DNA from: Atriophallophorus winterbourni
Lineage: Eukaryota; Platyhelminthes; Trematoda; Plagiorchiida; Microphallidae
NCBI GenBank assembly: GCA_013407085.1
Contig: JACCGJ010019016.1
Span: 1-64,000, forward strand
DNA length: 64,000 nt
Direction: 5' to 3'
Positions 1-9,718 of this stretch are shown in pieces; the first letter of the stretch is position 1; every line of letters starts with the position of its first letter. The position numbers and the translations under genes are program-made. The notes below the pieces were generated by a model. That model was not told the origin of the DNA, made no database searches, and saw only the letters and a list, made by a program, of their open reading frames with translations.

Positions 1-19
1 ATATATATATATCGACGTG

Positions 20-400
20 CAAGCAATCAGGTTCAGGGACAGCTTATTCCAGAAGCTTACCACTCTTAAACTGAAGCAGTGCTCCTTAAGATTCTGACGA
101 TTGTGATTTTTCGCGAGCTTCATTGTATGCCCTTTATTTCAAGGGTGGGTCGCACGAGAGAACAGGTTTTGACGACCCTCGTCGCAGAGACCTTTAAGGA
201 TTTTGAAGGTTTCTATCAGGTCGCACTTTAGACGCCGGCGCTAAAGTCAGAAGAGACGTACAGAAATTAGACGTTCCTCGTAGAGTTCCTTAGACATACC
301 TTTAACCATTTTGGTAGCCAAACGTTGGACGTTCTCTAGTAGTAATGTCTTTTTGGAAGAACGGTCTCTGGGCCTGCCTGCAGTATCCTAAATCAGATCT
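20..400 (-). pseudogene. CR1-like LINE reverse transcriptase, C-terminal remnant
   Basis: Read on the - strand, this stretch gives the conserved end of a CR1/Jockey-type RT: a block like NVQRLATKMVKGMSKELYEE followed by an RRR..DLIETFKILKGL block. Stop codons fall between the blocks, so no frame is open. The same pair of blocks occurs in the + strand fragment at 2214-3172. It is a 5'-truncated, decayed insertion. The family call is by motif; the clade name is inferred. Confidence 0.6.
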
Positions 401-494
401 CACAATCACCCTATATAAGGGGATAGATACCTCTGGCATTCTACATGCCAGAACAGATTTAGGACGTTGTGCAGGCCATTAAAAGTCATCAGGC

Positions 495-566
495 CAATGT
501 GCTAACTATCCTGTGGTTATTCCATCAAGCCTGTAGCTTTATTTACCACAATACACTATTGACTAT
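495..566. repeat. Dispersed repeat, also at 56750-56826
   Basis: The run around an ACTATCCTGTGGTTAT core and ending in ...ACTATTGACTATTG recurs with point differences at about 56750-56826. Nothing coding is visible. It may be the end of an unrecognised element, because here it directly abuts a short retroposon copy. Confidence 0.35.
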
Positions 567-698
567 TGTATGTATGTATGAAAGCACAAGCACAAGCCTG
601 ATCCATTCAAAGTGCCGTACAGTCAGAGACTGCACGTGGGCAATGTTACTGTCAGGTTGCCCATGCCTAGACAGATATGAGAAAGAAAATAGAAATTT
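567..698 (-). repeat. Short retroposon (SINE-like), partial copy
   Basis: On the - strand this is the 3' half of the dispersed short retroposon defined by the complete copy at 9719-9959. It ends in the GCTTGTGCTTTCATACATAC tail (seen here as GTATGTATG on +). The core block with TAGCCCACGTGC-like sequence is recognisable although diverged. Confidence 0.7.
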
Positions 699-759
699 AC
701 TATTGACTATATCTAAATCCTTGATCCTCTTCGTGGATTTAAAGTCGATCCTACCGCTA

Positions 760-1660
760 CTTGCAGTCACTGTAATTTTGTCGACCCGGGTACAAATCGC
801 TGTGGAGAAAGTAAAATGTTCGTTAAAAGCGGAGTTCGTTGTAAGTAAAACGCATTGTCAGACGTGATTTTTGTGCCGTTTTTCTGTGTAAACAATGAAG
901 TAGTGAAGAATGTCTTACCTTTGCGTTTCTGCATGCGTGTAATCCATTTGATGAATAGATGATGCCACAGCACACAGATCACAACATTAATTCCAAGTTC
1001 ATGTTATTAACAGTAAATTTATTCTAAAACGAATGACATGAATGTTTCAGAGAGTTGCTTCTTCTGCTGCAGGAAGGTGGACAGCGTTGATTTTGCTATG
1101 CTATATTTTTTTAGCAATTTCAGATTTTGTCATTTGGCCATTCTCCACTTCAGCTAAAATTTCCCTTTTATTCTCTAGGCTAAACTGTTCCCGTTTTCGT
1201 TGTCTGTCAGCCATCGTGTAACTGTAAGAAGGGAATGAAGTGTCTGTCTGAGTGATTGCAATTTTTCATGAGTCTGTGATTACCAATCACAGAGAATTCA
1301 CGTTATTTTCTTGTGCGTACGTGCGAGTCAGTTAGCACACTGTAAACTAGGCTGCCTGTGTCTCGCCAAGCTGTGTGTCAGTTCTATTCTTAGCGCACTG
1401 CAGGCCATTCTTGACGGAGCGTTGTGGGTTAAAGGCAAGACAAAGCGAGTTCGTTGTATGTATGAACTTTATTGAACAAACATCGCTGTCGGGAACGTGT
1501 ACGGTGTTCGTAATAAGCGAGATTCGTAACGAACAGATTCGTTGTACGAATGATTTAAATAGGCTTACAAAGAAGGAATTTATTCGGGAAATCATGTTGT
1601 GTTCGTTCAAACCGGGAATTCGTTGTAAGCGAAATCGTTGTAGGTGGGTTCCACTGCGTT
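760..1660. repeat. Possible MITE with repeated TTCGTTGTA-type motifs
   Basis: Motifs of the form TTCGTTGTA/AACGAA recur near 838, 1448, 1514-1540 and 1618-1640. The right edge reads GGTGGGTTCCACTG, whose reverse complement begins CAGTGGAACC, like terminal inverted repeats of pogo/Tigger-type DNA transposons. I could not find a matching left terminus or a clear TA duplication, so the limits and class are tentative. No transposase is visible. Confidence 0.25.
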
Positions 1661-1674
1661 TAATGACCTTTTCG

Positions 1675-1860
1675 TTATCTCAACAGATCACTGGATCCCG
1701 TGCATTTAACATCATCTGCATAGTTGTAGTAGTGACATGACAATTGAGATGCCAAATTATCTACTGAGATCCGGAAGAGTATTTCGCCTAGTACTGAACC
1801 CGGTAGGACGCTACTAGTAGATTTTGCGAATTTGGAGGACCTGGAGGGATCTTTCACCAA
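1675..1860 (-). pseudogene. LINE reverse transcriptase fragment with YADD box
   Basis: The 61-codon - strand frame contains a degraded form of the RT catalytic core: SVLPGSVLGEILFRISVDNL (compare GVPQGSVLGP..F.IFVNDL) followed by NYADDVK. It carries only the fingers/palm junction and is truncated on both sides. It is the same CR1-like class as the copy at 2214, in opposite orientation. Confidence 0.65.
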
Positions 1861-1914
1861 TAAAACTGGTTATCCAGTCGTGAATCTTACGAGACACAAC
1901 TTTGGTCGCGAGAT

Positions 1915-2100
1915 TCAATCCGAGGAACCTTACCGAAGGCCTTATAAAAGTCCCTACTTCGGCGTAGGCAACCGGGTAGTATCATGCCTACGTTCAACGA
2001 TGCCGATGACAACGCTTTGTACCCCCCTTCTCGCTTTGTACATCTCATTGTTTATGTTGAACGGCACTGTATCTGTATCAGATTGTGCAAATATAATAAT
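1915..2100 (+). repeat. RTE-like 5' UTR fragment with conserved stem-loop
   Basis: The segment includes GTAGGC (1964-1969), a loop with AACCGGGTAGTATC, and GCCTAC (1986-1991). It is a perfect 6-bp stem of the same kind found in the 5' regions of RTE copies D (12891-12917), B (37266-37291) and C (22962-22998). The sequence after the stem (CAACGATG...) also resembles the C copy. No ORF follows it here. Confidence 0.45.
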
Positions 2101-2213
2101 AAATTATTAAATTCTAAGTATAAGGCATCAACCCGCCTGTCTACACTCAGTGTCCTGGAAACTATCTAAAAGCATAAAAGATTCAAGAGACACGAACTTC
2201 CTTTAAGAAAACT

Positions 2214-3172
2214 ATGTTTATCCGCACTAACTATGTTAGAATTGCAGGGGAGTGCTCGCAGGAATCACTGATTTTCAGTGGAGTGCCTCAAGGCTCGGTG
2301 CTTGGTCCATTAATTTTTCTTATTTTTGTAAACGACCTGGCAGCGTGCTTGAGTTCACGCTGCTTCCTGTTTGCTGATGATGTTAAGATCCTAGGAACCG
2401 ACAGTAGAGATACGCTTATCTCTGATTTAGAAAAAGTAATCGAGTGGACAAAGACCTGGGACTTGCCACTAAACCTGGGGAAGAGCTGTCTTCTGACGAC
2501 TGATTTAGCGACAACCCAACTAGAAGTTGGAGAAGGAACTATCAGAATAGCGGCTGCTCAGAAAGTGAAGGATCTTGGCATTACTATAACAGGCGATTTT
2601 AAATGGGCTACTCAATGTGCCGAAGCTGCAAACAAGGCTCACAGAGAATTGTTCAGACTTCGCTCAGCGTTATCTTGCCGGAAACCTTCAATCTTCATCC
2701 CCTTATACAAAGTAGTCGTGCGGCCTCACTTGGAGTACTGCGTTCAATCCTGGGCACCGTACTTAAAAAAGGATATAGCATGTCTCGAAAGGGTCCAGCG
2801 CCTTGCGACTAGGATGGTTGAGGGTCAGGCAGGTAAAACTTATGAGGCTAGACTCAAGGACCTCGGTTTGTTCTCACTAAAGAGACGGCGGCTGCGAGTG
2901 ACCTAATAGAAGCCTTCAAGATTCTAAAGGGTCTTACGGGTGATAATATTACTGAAATCCTTAAACTTGCACCTAAAGCAGCTACAAGGGGTAATTCCAT
3001 GAAACTTCTTAAGAGTAGGCCCAGGTTGCTGGCACGTGAGCACTTTTTCAGCAACCGTGTGGTCAACTTCTGGAACAAGCTCCCAGATTGTATAGTAAGC
3101 CTCCCAAATGTGTTGAGCTTTAAAAGGGAATTAGACGTTAAATGGTCTATCATATTTCCGCATATTGTCTAA
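2214..3172 (+). pseudogene. CR1-like LINE reverse transcriptase, C-terminal half
   Basis: The open frame 2214-2906 begins just before the RT motif GVPQGSVLGPLIFLIFVNDL, then shows FADDVKIL (YADD box with F for Y) and the thumb block RPHLEYCVQSWAP. Near 2890 the frame shifts; the rest of the protein, including EAFKILKGL and the terminal NFWNKLPD block, continues in another frame to the stop near 3172. The endonuclease and N-terminal RT are missing, so this is a 5'-truncated copy. No TSD was recognised. Confidence 0.75.
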
Positions 3173-3221
3173 TGAAAAATTTATAAAAAAAACAAAAAAC
3201 GTATTTTTACATTTTTATCAT

Positions 3222-3335
3222 ATCTGTCTAGGCCTGGACAACCTGACAGTAAATTAGCCCACATGCAGTCTATGACTGTGTTTCACTTTACCTCAACTAG
3301 GCTAGTGATTTCATACACCACACATTGTTCACGCA
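3222..3335 (+). repeat. Short retroposon (SINE-like), diverged 3' part
   Basis: Matches the core (GGCCTGGACAACCTGACAGT) and 3' section of the short retroposon in + orientation. It is more diverged than the copies at 9719 or 19649, and its tail is eroded to CATACACCACACA. Confidence 0.6.
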
Positions 3336-3535
3336 TATTATTGCATTGTTTCCTGAATAGCTGACCTCTCACCGTGCTGGTGAAGAGAAACCCTACCTTA
3401 CTTTCCAGTTATTCGGAAGCAAGAACGTGTGAAAAGTACGAACTGTATACTCGATATCGAAGTGCCGGGTGCTCAACCGCATACCGTCGAAGGAAATCTG
3501 GGCGCGTGATTGGCTTTTAGCCACCTTCAGCCCTG

Positions 3536-3561
3536 TGCAACTTGAACTTGAACTTGAACTA
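3536..3561 (+). repeat. (TTGAAC)n hexamer run
   Basis: About four perfect TTGAAC units lie immediately upstream of the CR1-type LINE 5' UTR. It may be the 3' tail of a short element that the LINE landed beside; no body is recognisable. Confidence 0.5.
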
Positions 3562-3666
3562 CTTATTCTATACAAGGTCGCGCGCGGTTTGAATTTTTCT
3601 TTGACGTGATACTTTTCTAGTTTTCGATAAACTATCCACTTTGGAATATTTTGCTTCCTTTCTGGA

Positions 3667-5061
3667 ATGTGTTATTCGACCCCGTCAAAGTTGTCTTCTT
3701 GTCCTATGTGTCACCGACGTGTCGGCGCCCGATCTAAGATTGTGATCTGCTCACTCTGCTGCATGAAATCGCATCTCTCTTGTGTTCCTAGTTTAACGCA
3801 CCTCGATGTAGCTGTAATACAATCCTCCTCGTCTTCACCACTGAAGTATATTTGCCCATCGTGTCTCCCTTATTTTGAAGGTCTCCGTCGCCATCCAGAC
3901 TCACTCGCAAACACCCCGCAAACCACTCCAATGCGCACATCTCCAGCACCTGGGTCTAATGTTTCTTTTACTCCGACTACTAATACGGAGCTCGCATCAC
4001 GTAGTATACTGGAAAACCGACTCTGTCATGTTGAGTCTCAACTTAACCGCGTATTGTTGGAGCTTGCTGAGCTTCAAAAAGGTCTCAATTTACCCACTCC
4101 AATAAATCCTCCTGCGAATTTAGAAACAACTGCCCCCTTCCCTTGTAATGCCACCTCTAAGCCCATTGCAGAAACTCTCACTGCTACTACACCGACCAAA
4201 AAGCAACCATGTCCTCTTCGTATGCCAAAACAAATCAAGTCAACGGTGAAACATTTCTCTGTTATTTGCACCAACGTTGTTGAGTCTGCTGAATCCCAGT
4301 TCAATGCTAAACAAGCCCATGATCTACTTCAGTGGAAACGCTTGTGTACTTCCATGAAGATCCAGGTTATCAAACCGTTATGCCTAACGAGACTCACACG
4401 TCACCCATCCTCTGCTCACTCTGACCAACCACGTCTGCTGCGCGTCGACTTGGAAAATAACGATCAGATGGAGAGTGTTTTATTGTCTGCACATTATCTG
4501 CGACACGAAGCTTCGCCCTCTCGTATCCATCCCGATATACCCTGGATAGAACGCGCAAAAAATCGTCCTCCTAATGTGCAACGACAAGACACTCCTAGAG
4601 CCATCATTGTTCATGGAGTACCAGAATGTGACAGCGAAAATGAAACCGAACGTAAAGAACACGATCACGCCCAATGGCGTTTTCTTTATCAGCATATGAA
4701 TTGCGAACCAGTCACAACAGTGTCCTTATACCGACTCCCTCGTCCAACCACTTACAATGGAAATTCGCCGCGACTGCTGAAAGTTTGTTTCCTGAGCTCT
4801 GAGATGCTGCCTACTGTCCTAAATGCCTGGCGTTGTGCTCGTAGAACAGCACCACCGAGTGTCCGAATTTTTTCAGACCAACCTCGTCGAACTCCAGTCA
4901 CCATCACGGCTGACAGCGCAACGCAAAATCCTGTTACACAAAGCGAAATGTGCTCCAACAACCCTACGCTGGCTACTCTCCTATCTGAAAATTCGAGTCC
5001 AAAGATAAGTGATCTTACATCGAATAACTCCTCTGATATTATGCAAAAAAACTTGATTTAG
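3667..5061 (+). CDS. CR1-type ORF1 protein with PHD-like zinc finger
   Basis: 464 codons. Residues 12-66 form a C4-H-C3 metal-binding pattern: Cys12, Cys15, Cys28, Cys31, His36, Cys39, Cys63 and Cys66, the spacing of a PHD finger, which occurs in ORF1 of some CR1-group LINEs. Residues of about 115-140 are Leu/Glu rich and could be a short coiled coil. The remainder is low complexity in Pro/Thr with a basic central part (two similar stretches around PRLLRVDLEN and PRLLKVCFLS). ORF1 proteins bind the element RNA and form the RNP; that role is assumed here. The ATG at 3667 is the first in frame. It lies 29 nt upstream of ORF2 in a different frame, so ORF2 would need reinitiation or a similar mechanism. 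Confidence 0.75.
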   Translation: MCYSTPSKLSSCPMCHRRVGARSKIVICSLCCMKSHLSCVPSLTHLDVAVIQSSSSSPLKYICPSCLPYFEGLRRHPDSLANTPQTTPMRTSPAPGSNVSFTPTTNTELASRSILENRLCHVESQLNRVLLELAELQKGLNLPTPINPPANLETTAPFPCNATSKPIAETLTATTPTKKQPCPLRMPKQIKSTVKHFSVICTNVVESAESQFNAKQAHDLLQWKRLCTSMKIQVIKPLCLTRLTRHPSSAHSDQPRLLRVDLENNDQMESVLLSAHYLRHEASPSRIHPDIPWIERAKNRPPNVQRQDTPRAIIVHGVPECDSENETERKEHDHAQWRFLYQHMNCEPVTTVSLYRLPRPTTYNGNSPRLLKVCFLSSEMLPTVLNAWRCARRTAPPSVRIFSDQPRRTPVTITADSATQNPVTQSEMCSNNPTLATLLSENSSPKISDLTSNNSSDIMQKNLI

Positions 5062-5090
5062 CCGGCCCTACTCTGGCCGGCCAAAACGCA

Positions 5091-7898
5091 ATGTCTGGTC
5101 TTATTCACCGCAAATACCTAAAATGTGCTTATACAAACACTCAAGGTCTGTTGAGCAAACTCAATGAACTAACGTTCCATGTTTCCACATGTCCTTATGA
5201 TATTATTGCACTAACTGAAACTTGGTTGAACGAACGCCATCTTGACAATGAAATTCATATCCCGAACATGAACGTTTTTCGATCCGATAGACCATCGCCT
5301 GGTGGTGGCGTAGCCCTTTACGTCAATTCCTCTATTCACTGTACTGAACTTTTTACTTCTGTCATGCAATCCTCTGATACTTTAAGTTGCACTTTACAAA
5401 TTTCCAGTTTTGAATCAATCATAGTTGTAGTTATTTATCGCCCCCCGAGTAATTCTAACCAAGACGATGAACAATTGCTAAGTTACCTGAATCGTGTACT
5501 CCTTCAGACACACACACATGTTCTCATCATGGGGGACTTTAATCTTCCAAATTTGTTCGATCGTCCTTATCCAGATGGTCATTTCGGTGCAAAGTTACTA
5601 GATCTGTTCCACACACACCCATTGTTCAACCATTCCACTGAACCCACCCGTTTCCGTTCTAATGATACGCCATCTTTACTGGATCTTATTTTGACAGACG
5701 ATGAACTGATGATTGAATATGTCGAACGTCGTGCACCGCTTGGGCGCAGTGATCATGTATTCTTACATTTCCAGCTAGTCTACTGGGCTGACAAGATTGC
5801 AGATAGCTCAGTGTTCACACGGAGGTGGACAGACTACAACAAGCTAAACACTCTTATTCTGAATCAGGACTGGTATTTCAGTACCGACCTATCAGCTGAC
5901 GATGCATGGTTGAGTTTTTCCTCCCGACTACTACAATTAACAGCTTCATGCACGGTAACTAAAGCTGTTCCGCTGCGGAAGCACAGGAGAACTCCACTAC
6001 GTAGCCGCACTCGAAAATTCATTAGCGAACGGAATAGAGAATGGTCTATTTATGTCCACTCCCCTTCCTATCAACAGTGGGAACGCTATCGAATGTATCG
6101 AAACCAATCCACGGCTCTCATCCGCGAAGATCGTTTGAACTACCAGTACAAACTTTCTTGTGCCTTTGCTGATAACCCAAAACGGCTCTTTAGCTTTGTC
6201 AATCGTTTACGTCATGTCAAACCTGGCATTACAACTTTAGAAACACCGTTGGGCCCTACCCAGACAGCCAGTGAAGCAGCAGAAGCACTACGGCTTTACT
6301 ATGCCTCGATTTTTGAGCCCTCCAGTACATCGCTTTCCGTACCTGTCAACTCAACCCCATCACTTTTCGAACTTTCAGACATCACTTTTACACCTGCCGC
6401 TATTTTCGGCAAGCTCATATCCCTGCGCCCTTCTAGTTCTGCTGGTCCTGATACGCTTCACCCTAGAGTTCTGCGCGAATGTGCTGCTTCTTTATGCTAC
6501 CCTTTGACGGACCTTTTTCAGCATATTTTTTCTCTTGGTTGTGTTCCCGTCCAGTGGAGGTGTGGATCCATTTCTCCTATCTACAAGGGTGGTTCACGCT
6601 CCGATGTCAGCAACTATCGCCCCATCACCCTATTGTCCGTGGTATCCAAAATAATGGAATCTATTATTGTGGACGCATTACGGCATCACGTTGACACATT
6701 TCAACTCTTATCCGATAATCAACATGGCTTCCGCCGTCGTAGATCGTGCCTTACAAATCTTATGCTTGCTCGCGATCAGTGGACGACCGCAGTCGATAAA
6801 GGTCGGGAAGTCCATGTGATTTATTTGGATTTCTCCAAGGCCTTTGACAGAGTCGACCACCGGATACTTCTGCAGAAGCTTGTTTCGCTGGGAATTTCCG
6901 GCAAGCTCTTGTCGTGGTTAAAAAGTTACCTCCATGAACGATCGGCACGTGTGCGTGTTAACGGCTCTTTCTCAACCCCGTTTGCCACCCCTAGTGGCGT
7001 TCCGCAGGGTTCTGTTTTAGGACCGAATCTTTTCCTCATCTTTGTGGACGATCTTACACGTTCCCTTCATTCCCCTGTCTTGCTGTATGCAGATGATGTC
7101 AAAATATGGCGAACGATTTACAGCCGTACTGACATGGATCTACTGCAAGCGGACCTCAACACACTCCACTTATGGTCAGTCACGAATAACCTCCCCTTCA
7201 ACGTATCGAAATGCCGTGTCCTTTCTACTCGCGCTGGCAGTACTCCACACTATCATCTTGGTAGTCAGTCGCTCCAGGTTAGCAACGCTGAACGTGACTT
7301 AGGAATCATTGTTGAGTCTAGGTTATCCGTCTCAGCCACCTGTAGAAAAATGGCCTACACTGCCAATAGTATGTTAGGTCTCCTGCGCAGAGCACTCAAT
7401 CACTTTGAGCCACGATGTTTTCCTATTCTTTTGAAAGCGTTTCTTCGGCCACATTTGGAATATGCTATTCAGGCCTGGAGCCCGTGGTTGATCAAAGACC
7501 AAAAGTTGTTGGAGGCACCTCAACGGCGTGCGACGAAACTTGTCAGAGGATTGTTCTTCATTCCATATCCTCAACGATTGGAAATATTGAAAATGTTTTC
7601 TGTGCAGTATCGCCGGACCCGTGGTGATCTTATCTATCTATATCAGATCATGTCCTCACCCACCCACCCGTGCTTTTCCCTATTTTCCCGCAACACCGAG
7701 ACAACGCATTTGCGCGGTCACTCACACAGACTTTGCTTGAAACAGTCCCGTATCAACTGCCGAAAGTACTTTTTCTCTGTGCGTGTTTGTGCTCTTTGGA
7801 ACAAATTACCAGAGGATGTGGTATCGGCTCCCTCCTTAACCGTGTTTAAACACAGAATCGACTCCTTCCTCCAAGAACTCCATTACAAAATCCCTTGA
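5091..7898 (+). CDS. CR1-type ORF2: APE endonuclease-reverse transcriptase
   Basis: 935 codons, uninterrupted. An N-terminal apurinic-type endonuclease (about residues 1-240) shows ALTETWLNE (catalytic Glu), SPGGGVALYV, VIYRPPS, IMGDFNLPN (Asp/Asn) and GRSDHVFL (Ser-Asp-His). The RT follows, with NYRPITLLSV, QHGFRRRRSC, YLDFSKAFDRVDH, SGVPQGSVLGP, the catalytic LLYADDVKIW, and the thumb block RPHLEYAIQAWSPW. The C-terminal part has the CR1-type ALWNKLPEDVV block. The protein nicks chromosomal DNA and copies its own RNA at the nick (target-primed reverse transcription). All catalytic motifs are present. No RNase H or zinc knuckle is seen. Confidence 0.9.
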   Translation: MSGLIHRKYLKCAYTNTQGLLSKLNELTFHVSTCPYDIIALTETWLNERHLDNEIHIPNMNVFRSDRPSPGGGVALYVNSSIHCTELFTSVMQSSDTLSCTLQISSFESIIVVVIYRPPSNSNQDDEQLLSYLNRVLLQTHTHVLIMGDFNLPNLFDRPYPDGHFGAKLLDLFHTHPLFNHSTEPTRFRSNDTPSLLDLILTDDELMIEYVERRAPLGRSDHVFLHFQLVYWADKIADSSVFTRRWTDYNKLNTLILNQDWYFSTDLSADDAWLSFSSRLLQLTASCTVTKAVPLRKHRRTPLRSRTRKFISERNREWSIYVHSPSYQQWERYRMYRNQSTALIREDRLNYQYKLSCAFADNPKRLFSFVNRLRHVKPGITTLETPLGPTQTASEAAEALRLYYASIFEPSSTSLSVPVNSTPSLFELSDITFTPAAIFGKLISLRPSSSAGPDTLHPRVLRECAASLCYPLTDLFQHIFSLGCVPVQWRCGSISPIYKGGSRSDVSNYRPITLLSVVSKIMESIIVDALRHHVDTFQLLSDNQHGFRRRRSCLTNLMLARDQWTTAVDKGREVHVIYLDFSKAFDRVDHRILLQKLVSLGISGKLLSWLKSYLHERSARVRVNGSFSTPFATPSGVPQGSVLGPNLFLIFVDDLTRSLHSPVLLYADDVKIWRTIYSRTDMDLLQADLNTLHLWSVTNNLPFNVSKCRVLSTRAGSTPHYHLGSQSLQVSNAERDLGIIVESRLSVSATCRKMAYTANSMLGLLRRALNHFEPRCFPILLKAFLRPHLEYAIQAWSPWLIKDQKLLEAPQRRATKLVRGLFFIPYPQRLEILKMFSVQYRRTRGDLIYLYQIMSSPTHPCFSLFSRNTETTHLRGHSHRLCLKQSRINCRKYFFSVRVCALWNKLPEDVVSAPSLTVFKHRIDSFLQELHYKIP

Positions 7899-8404
7899 TT
7901 ACTACATTTAACTTTCTGTTTCACTTGTTTACAGGTCTAACGCAACCACGATGCCTCCGTTTCCCCTGCTACCGCCTCGCAAAATCGGGAAGACGCAATT
8001 TCAAGCGAGTGTGGCCCGCTATACGGCCTTCCCGCCCCCGTACTAGATGATACTCCCTGTTTTATTCTCACCGCACTGTATATAACACCCTGTGGTTTTT
8101 TTAAGCTATGCTTTTACGCTGCAAAAACTATTGCTCTTTTATCCTCTTATGACACTCGCTTCATATTTTTCACTTTTGCTTGCTTTAGTAAACACCATAC
8201 CATCCTGCGGTTATTTTAAGCTTGTACGCTTTTTTACTGCAATAAACCATTGTTCCATTGTTCCATTGTACAAATGTGACTTCCTTTTGAACTCAATTCG
8301 GTTCATATTCCACACCGTTACAGTACGTCGCTATCTTTAAGGACTTATACGCTCACTCGATAGGGAGGGCAATTCGTAAGATAGCCTTTCATTGCCATTC
8401 AACA

Positions 8405-8612
8405 CCACTACGTGTGTAAGACAAGGCTGTCCAATCTCCCCGTTCTAGTTCAACTTTGTCGTCGAGGAGGTCCCCCGGAGTGCTCTTATCGGTTTCTCTA
8501 CTAGTCGCGTTGAGCTCCTTCCAGAGGTGCGTGTCATGGACTTGGATTATGCTGATGATATTGCCTTACTGGGCAAAGACCCAACGTTTACTTATGCTAA
8601 AGCAAATGCACA
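8405..8612 (+). pseudogene. RTE-like RT fragment with YADD box
   Basis: On + the region reads VRQGCPISPF, a stop, FNFVVEEV..., then VMDLDYADDIALLGKDPTF, the palm of an RTE-like RT (VRQGCP in place of the VPQGSVLGP of CR1). A stop and frame changes make it non-functional. It is truncated on both sides. Confidence 0.65.
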
Positions 8613-8614
8613 AA

Positions 8615-8700
8615 AATCAGCTTGTTTTTGTAGTTTCACTGCATGCGATTTTTTGTTTTTTGTTTTGTTATATATTTAATAATACCGGGCTTCTTGCATT
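8615..8700 (-). repeat. RTE-like 3' UTR fragment
   Basis: A short block (GTAGTTTCACTGCATGCGAT on +, followed by a T-rich run) resembles the 3' UTR of the RTE fragments at 48553-48775 (-) and 54190-54335 (+). It directly adjoins RTE copy D and is in the same orientation, so D may have an internal deletion that fuses mid-RT to the 3' UTR. Confidence 0.35.
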
Positions 8701-8730
8701 ATATGAGGGTCATCTCCTCGAAGTGCGATG

Positions 8731-9709
8731 TCATCCGCCTACTCTAGGTCGGTAGCTCTCACCCGGCAGAAGTTCAACACCTGCGCCCACCAGACCAGCT
8801 AAAGCTTTTCTCAGGACATCGTCAATCGCGAAATTAAAAAGGAACGGCGAGATAGGGCAGCCCTGTCGCACCCCGCTGGAGATATTGAACGAGGTCGACA
8901 ATTGTGCGTACGCTCGAACCCTGCCCGATGTTTGGCAATATAATGCTTTCAAGATCCAAACATAGTTCTCGGACACTTCATGTCTTAGCATACAGTTCCA
9001 AAGACTTTCGCGATCGATCGAATCGAATGTCAAGGGATACAACGATAGTTGGCTTTCGAAACGCGTGGCGTTGTTCCAGGAATTGACGGAGTGTGTTGGA
9101 TCCATACACTGTCGACCGGCACGAAACCCAATTTGCTCTTCCCGTTTGGTACTCAATCGGTGAAGCAGAATGGACGCCAGTATTTTAGGAGCTACTGAAA
9201 TGAGACTGATACCCCGATGATTTTCACAGGAATCGCACCGTCCCTTTTTGAAAATCGGAGCAATTACTTTTTCTCTCCAAGGGATCGGAACGCGTTCCTC
9301 AGGCCATATATTGGCGAACAGCGCTTGAAGTTCGCGAACTAAAGCGAAACCACCGTCTTTGAAAAATGATGGAAGCAGAGCATCAGCACCTGATGCCCGA
9401 TGGCGCTTAAGGCCACGAAGTACACTGTAAATCTCTGATTGAGCATGAGCCTCGAGAGAAATCGACCGTCGGGTAGTGTTCCGTATTCTCGAAATCATTG
9501 GGTGCAAAAGGCCAGTTAAACTGTGCTTCAAAATGTTCTGCCCATCGCCCCATGCGCCTCTGCATGTTGAAAACTGACAAACCATCTGCTTCACGTATCA
9601 GCTCACGGATGCCTGGTCGCCCGCTTCCAGTAGTTCTGATGAGTTGGAACAATTTTCGGAAACTGCCTACAGCTGCCGCAGATTCCATTTCCGTAGCCTT
9701 AGAACTCCA
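8731..9709 (-). pseudogene. RTE copy D: linker and RT N-terminal half
   Basis: - strand frames 8731-9594 and about 9498-9709 overlap across a frameshift. Motifs in order: FRKLFQLIRTTGS, RWAEHFEAQFNWP, LRGLKRHRASGADALLPSFF, VIAPIFKKGRCDSCENHRGI, QIGFRAGRQCMD (the Q[A/T]GFR..RGC box), a degraded FDSIDRESLWNC, and SGVRQGCPISPFLFNF. The protein ends before the YADD box. The catalytic Asp is therefore absent and the copy is dead. Confidence 0.75.
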
Positions 9710-9718
9710 CCAACTTTC
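9710..9718. repeat. Target-site duplication, left copy (CCAACTTTC)
   Basis: CCAACTTTC is repeated exactly at 9960-9968, on the other side of the short retroposon. Removing the retroposon and one copy restores the RTE copy D reading region. Confidence 0.85.

Larger units (their letters stand above)
3562..8270 (+). mobile_element. CR1-type LINE with both ORFs open
   Basis: An autonomous-looking non-LTR retrotransposon: short 5' UTR, ORF1 (3667-5061), a 29-nt gap, ORF2 (5091-7898) with endonuclease and RT, a 3' UTR of about 370 nt, an AATAAA at 8241-8246, and a tail of almost three copies of the octamer CCATTGTT (8247-8268). An octamer 3' repeat instead of poly(A) is characteristic of CR1 elements. 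Neither ORF has a premature stop or frameshift, unlike every other LINE in the window, so this looks like the youngest or only potentially active one. The exact 5' end and TSD were not resolved. Confidence 0.8.
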
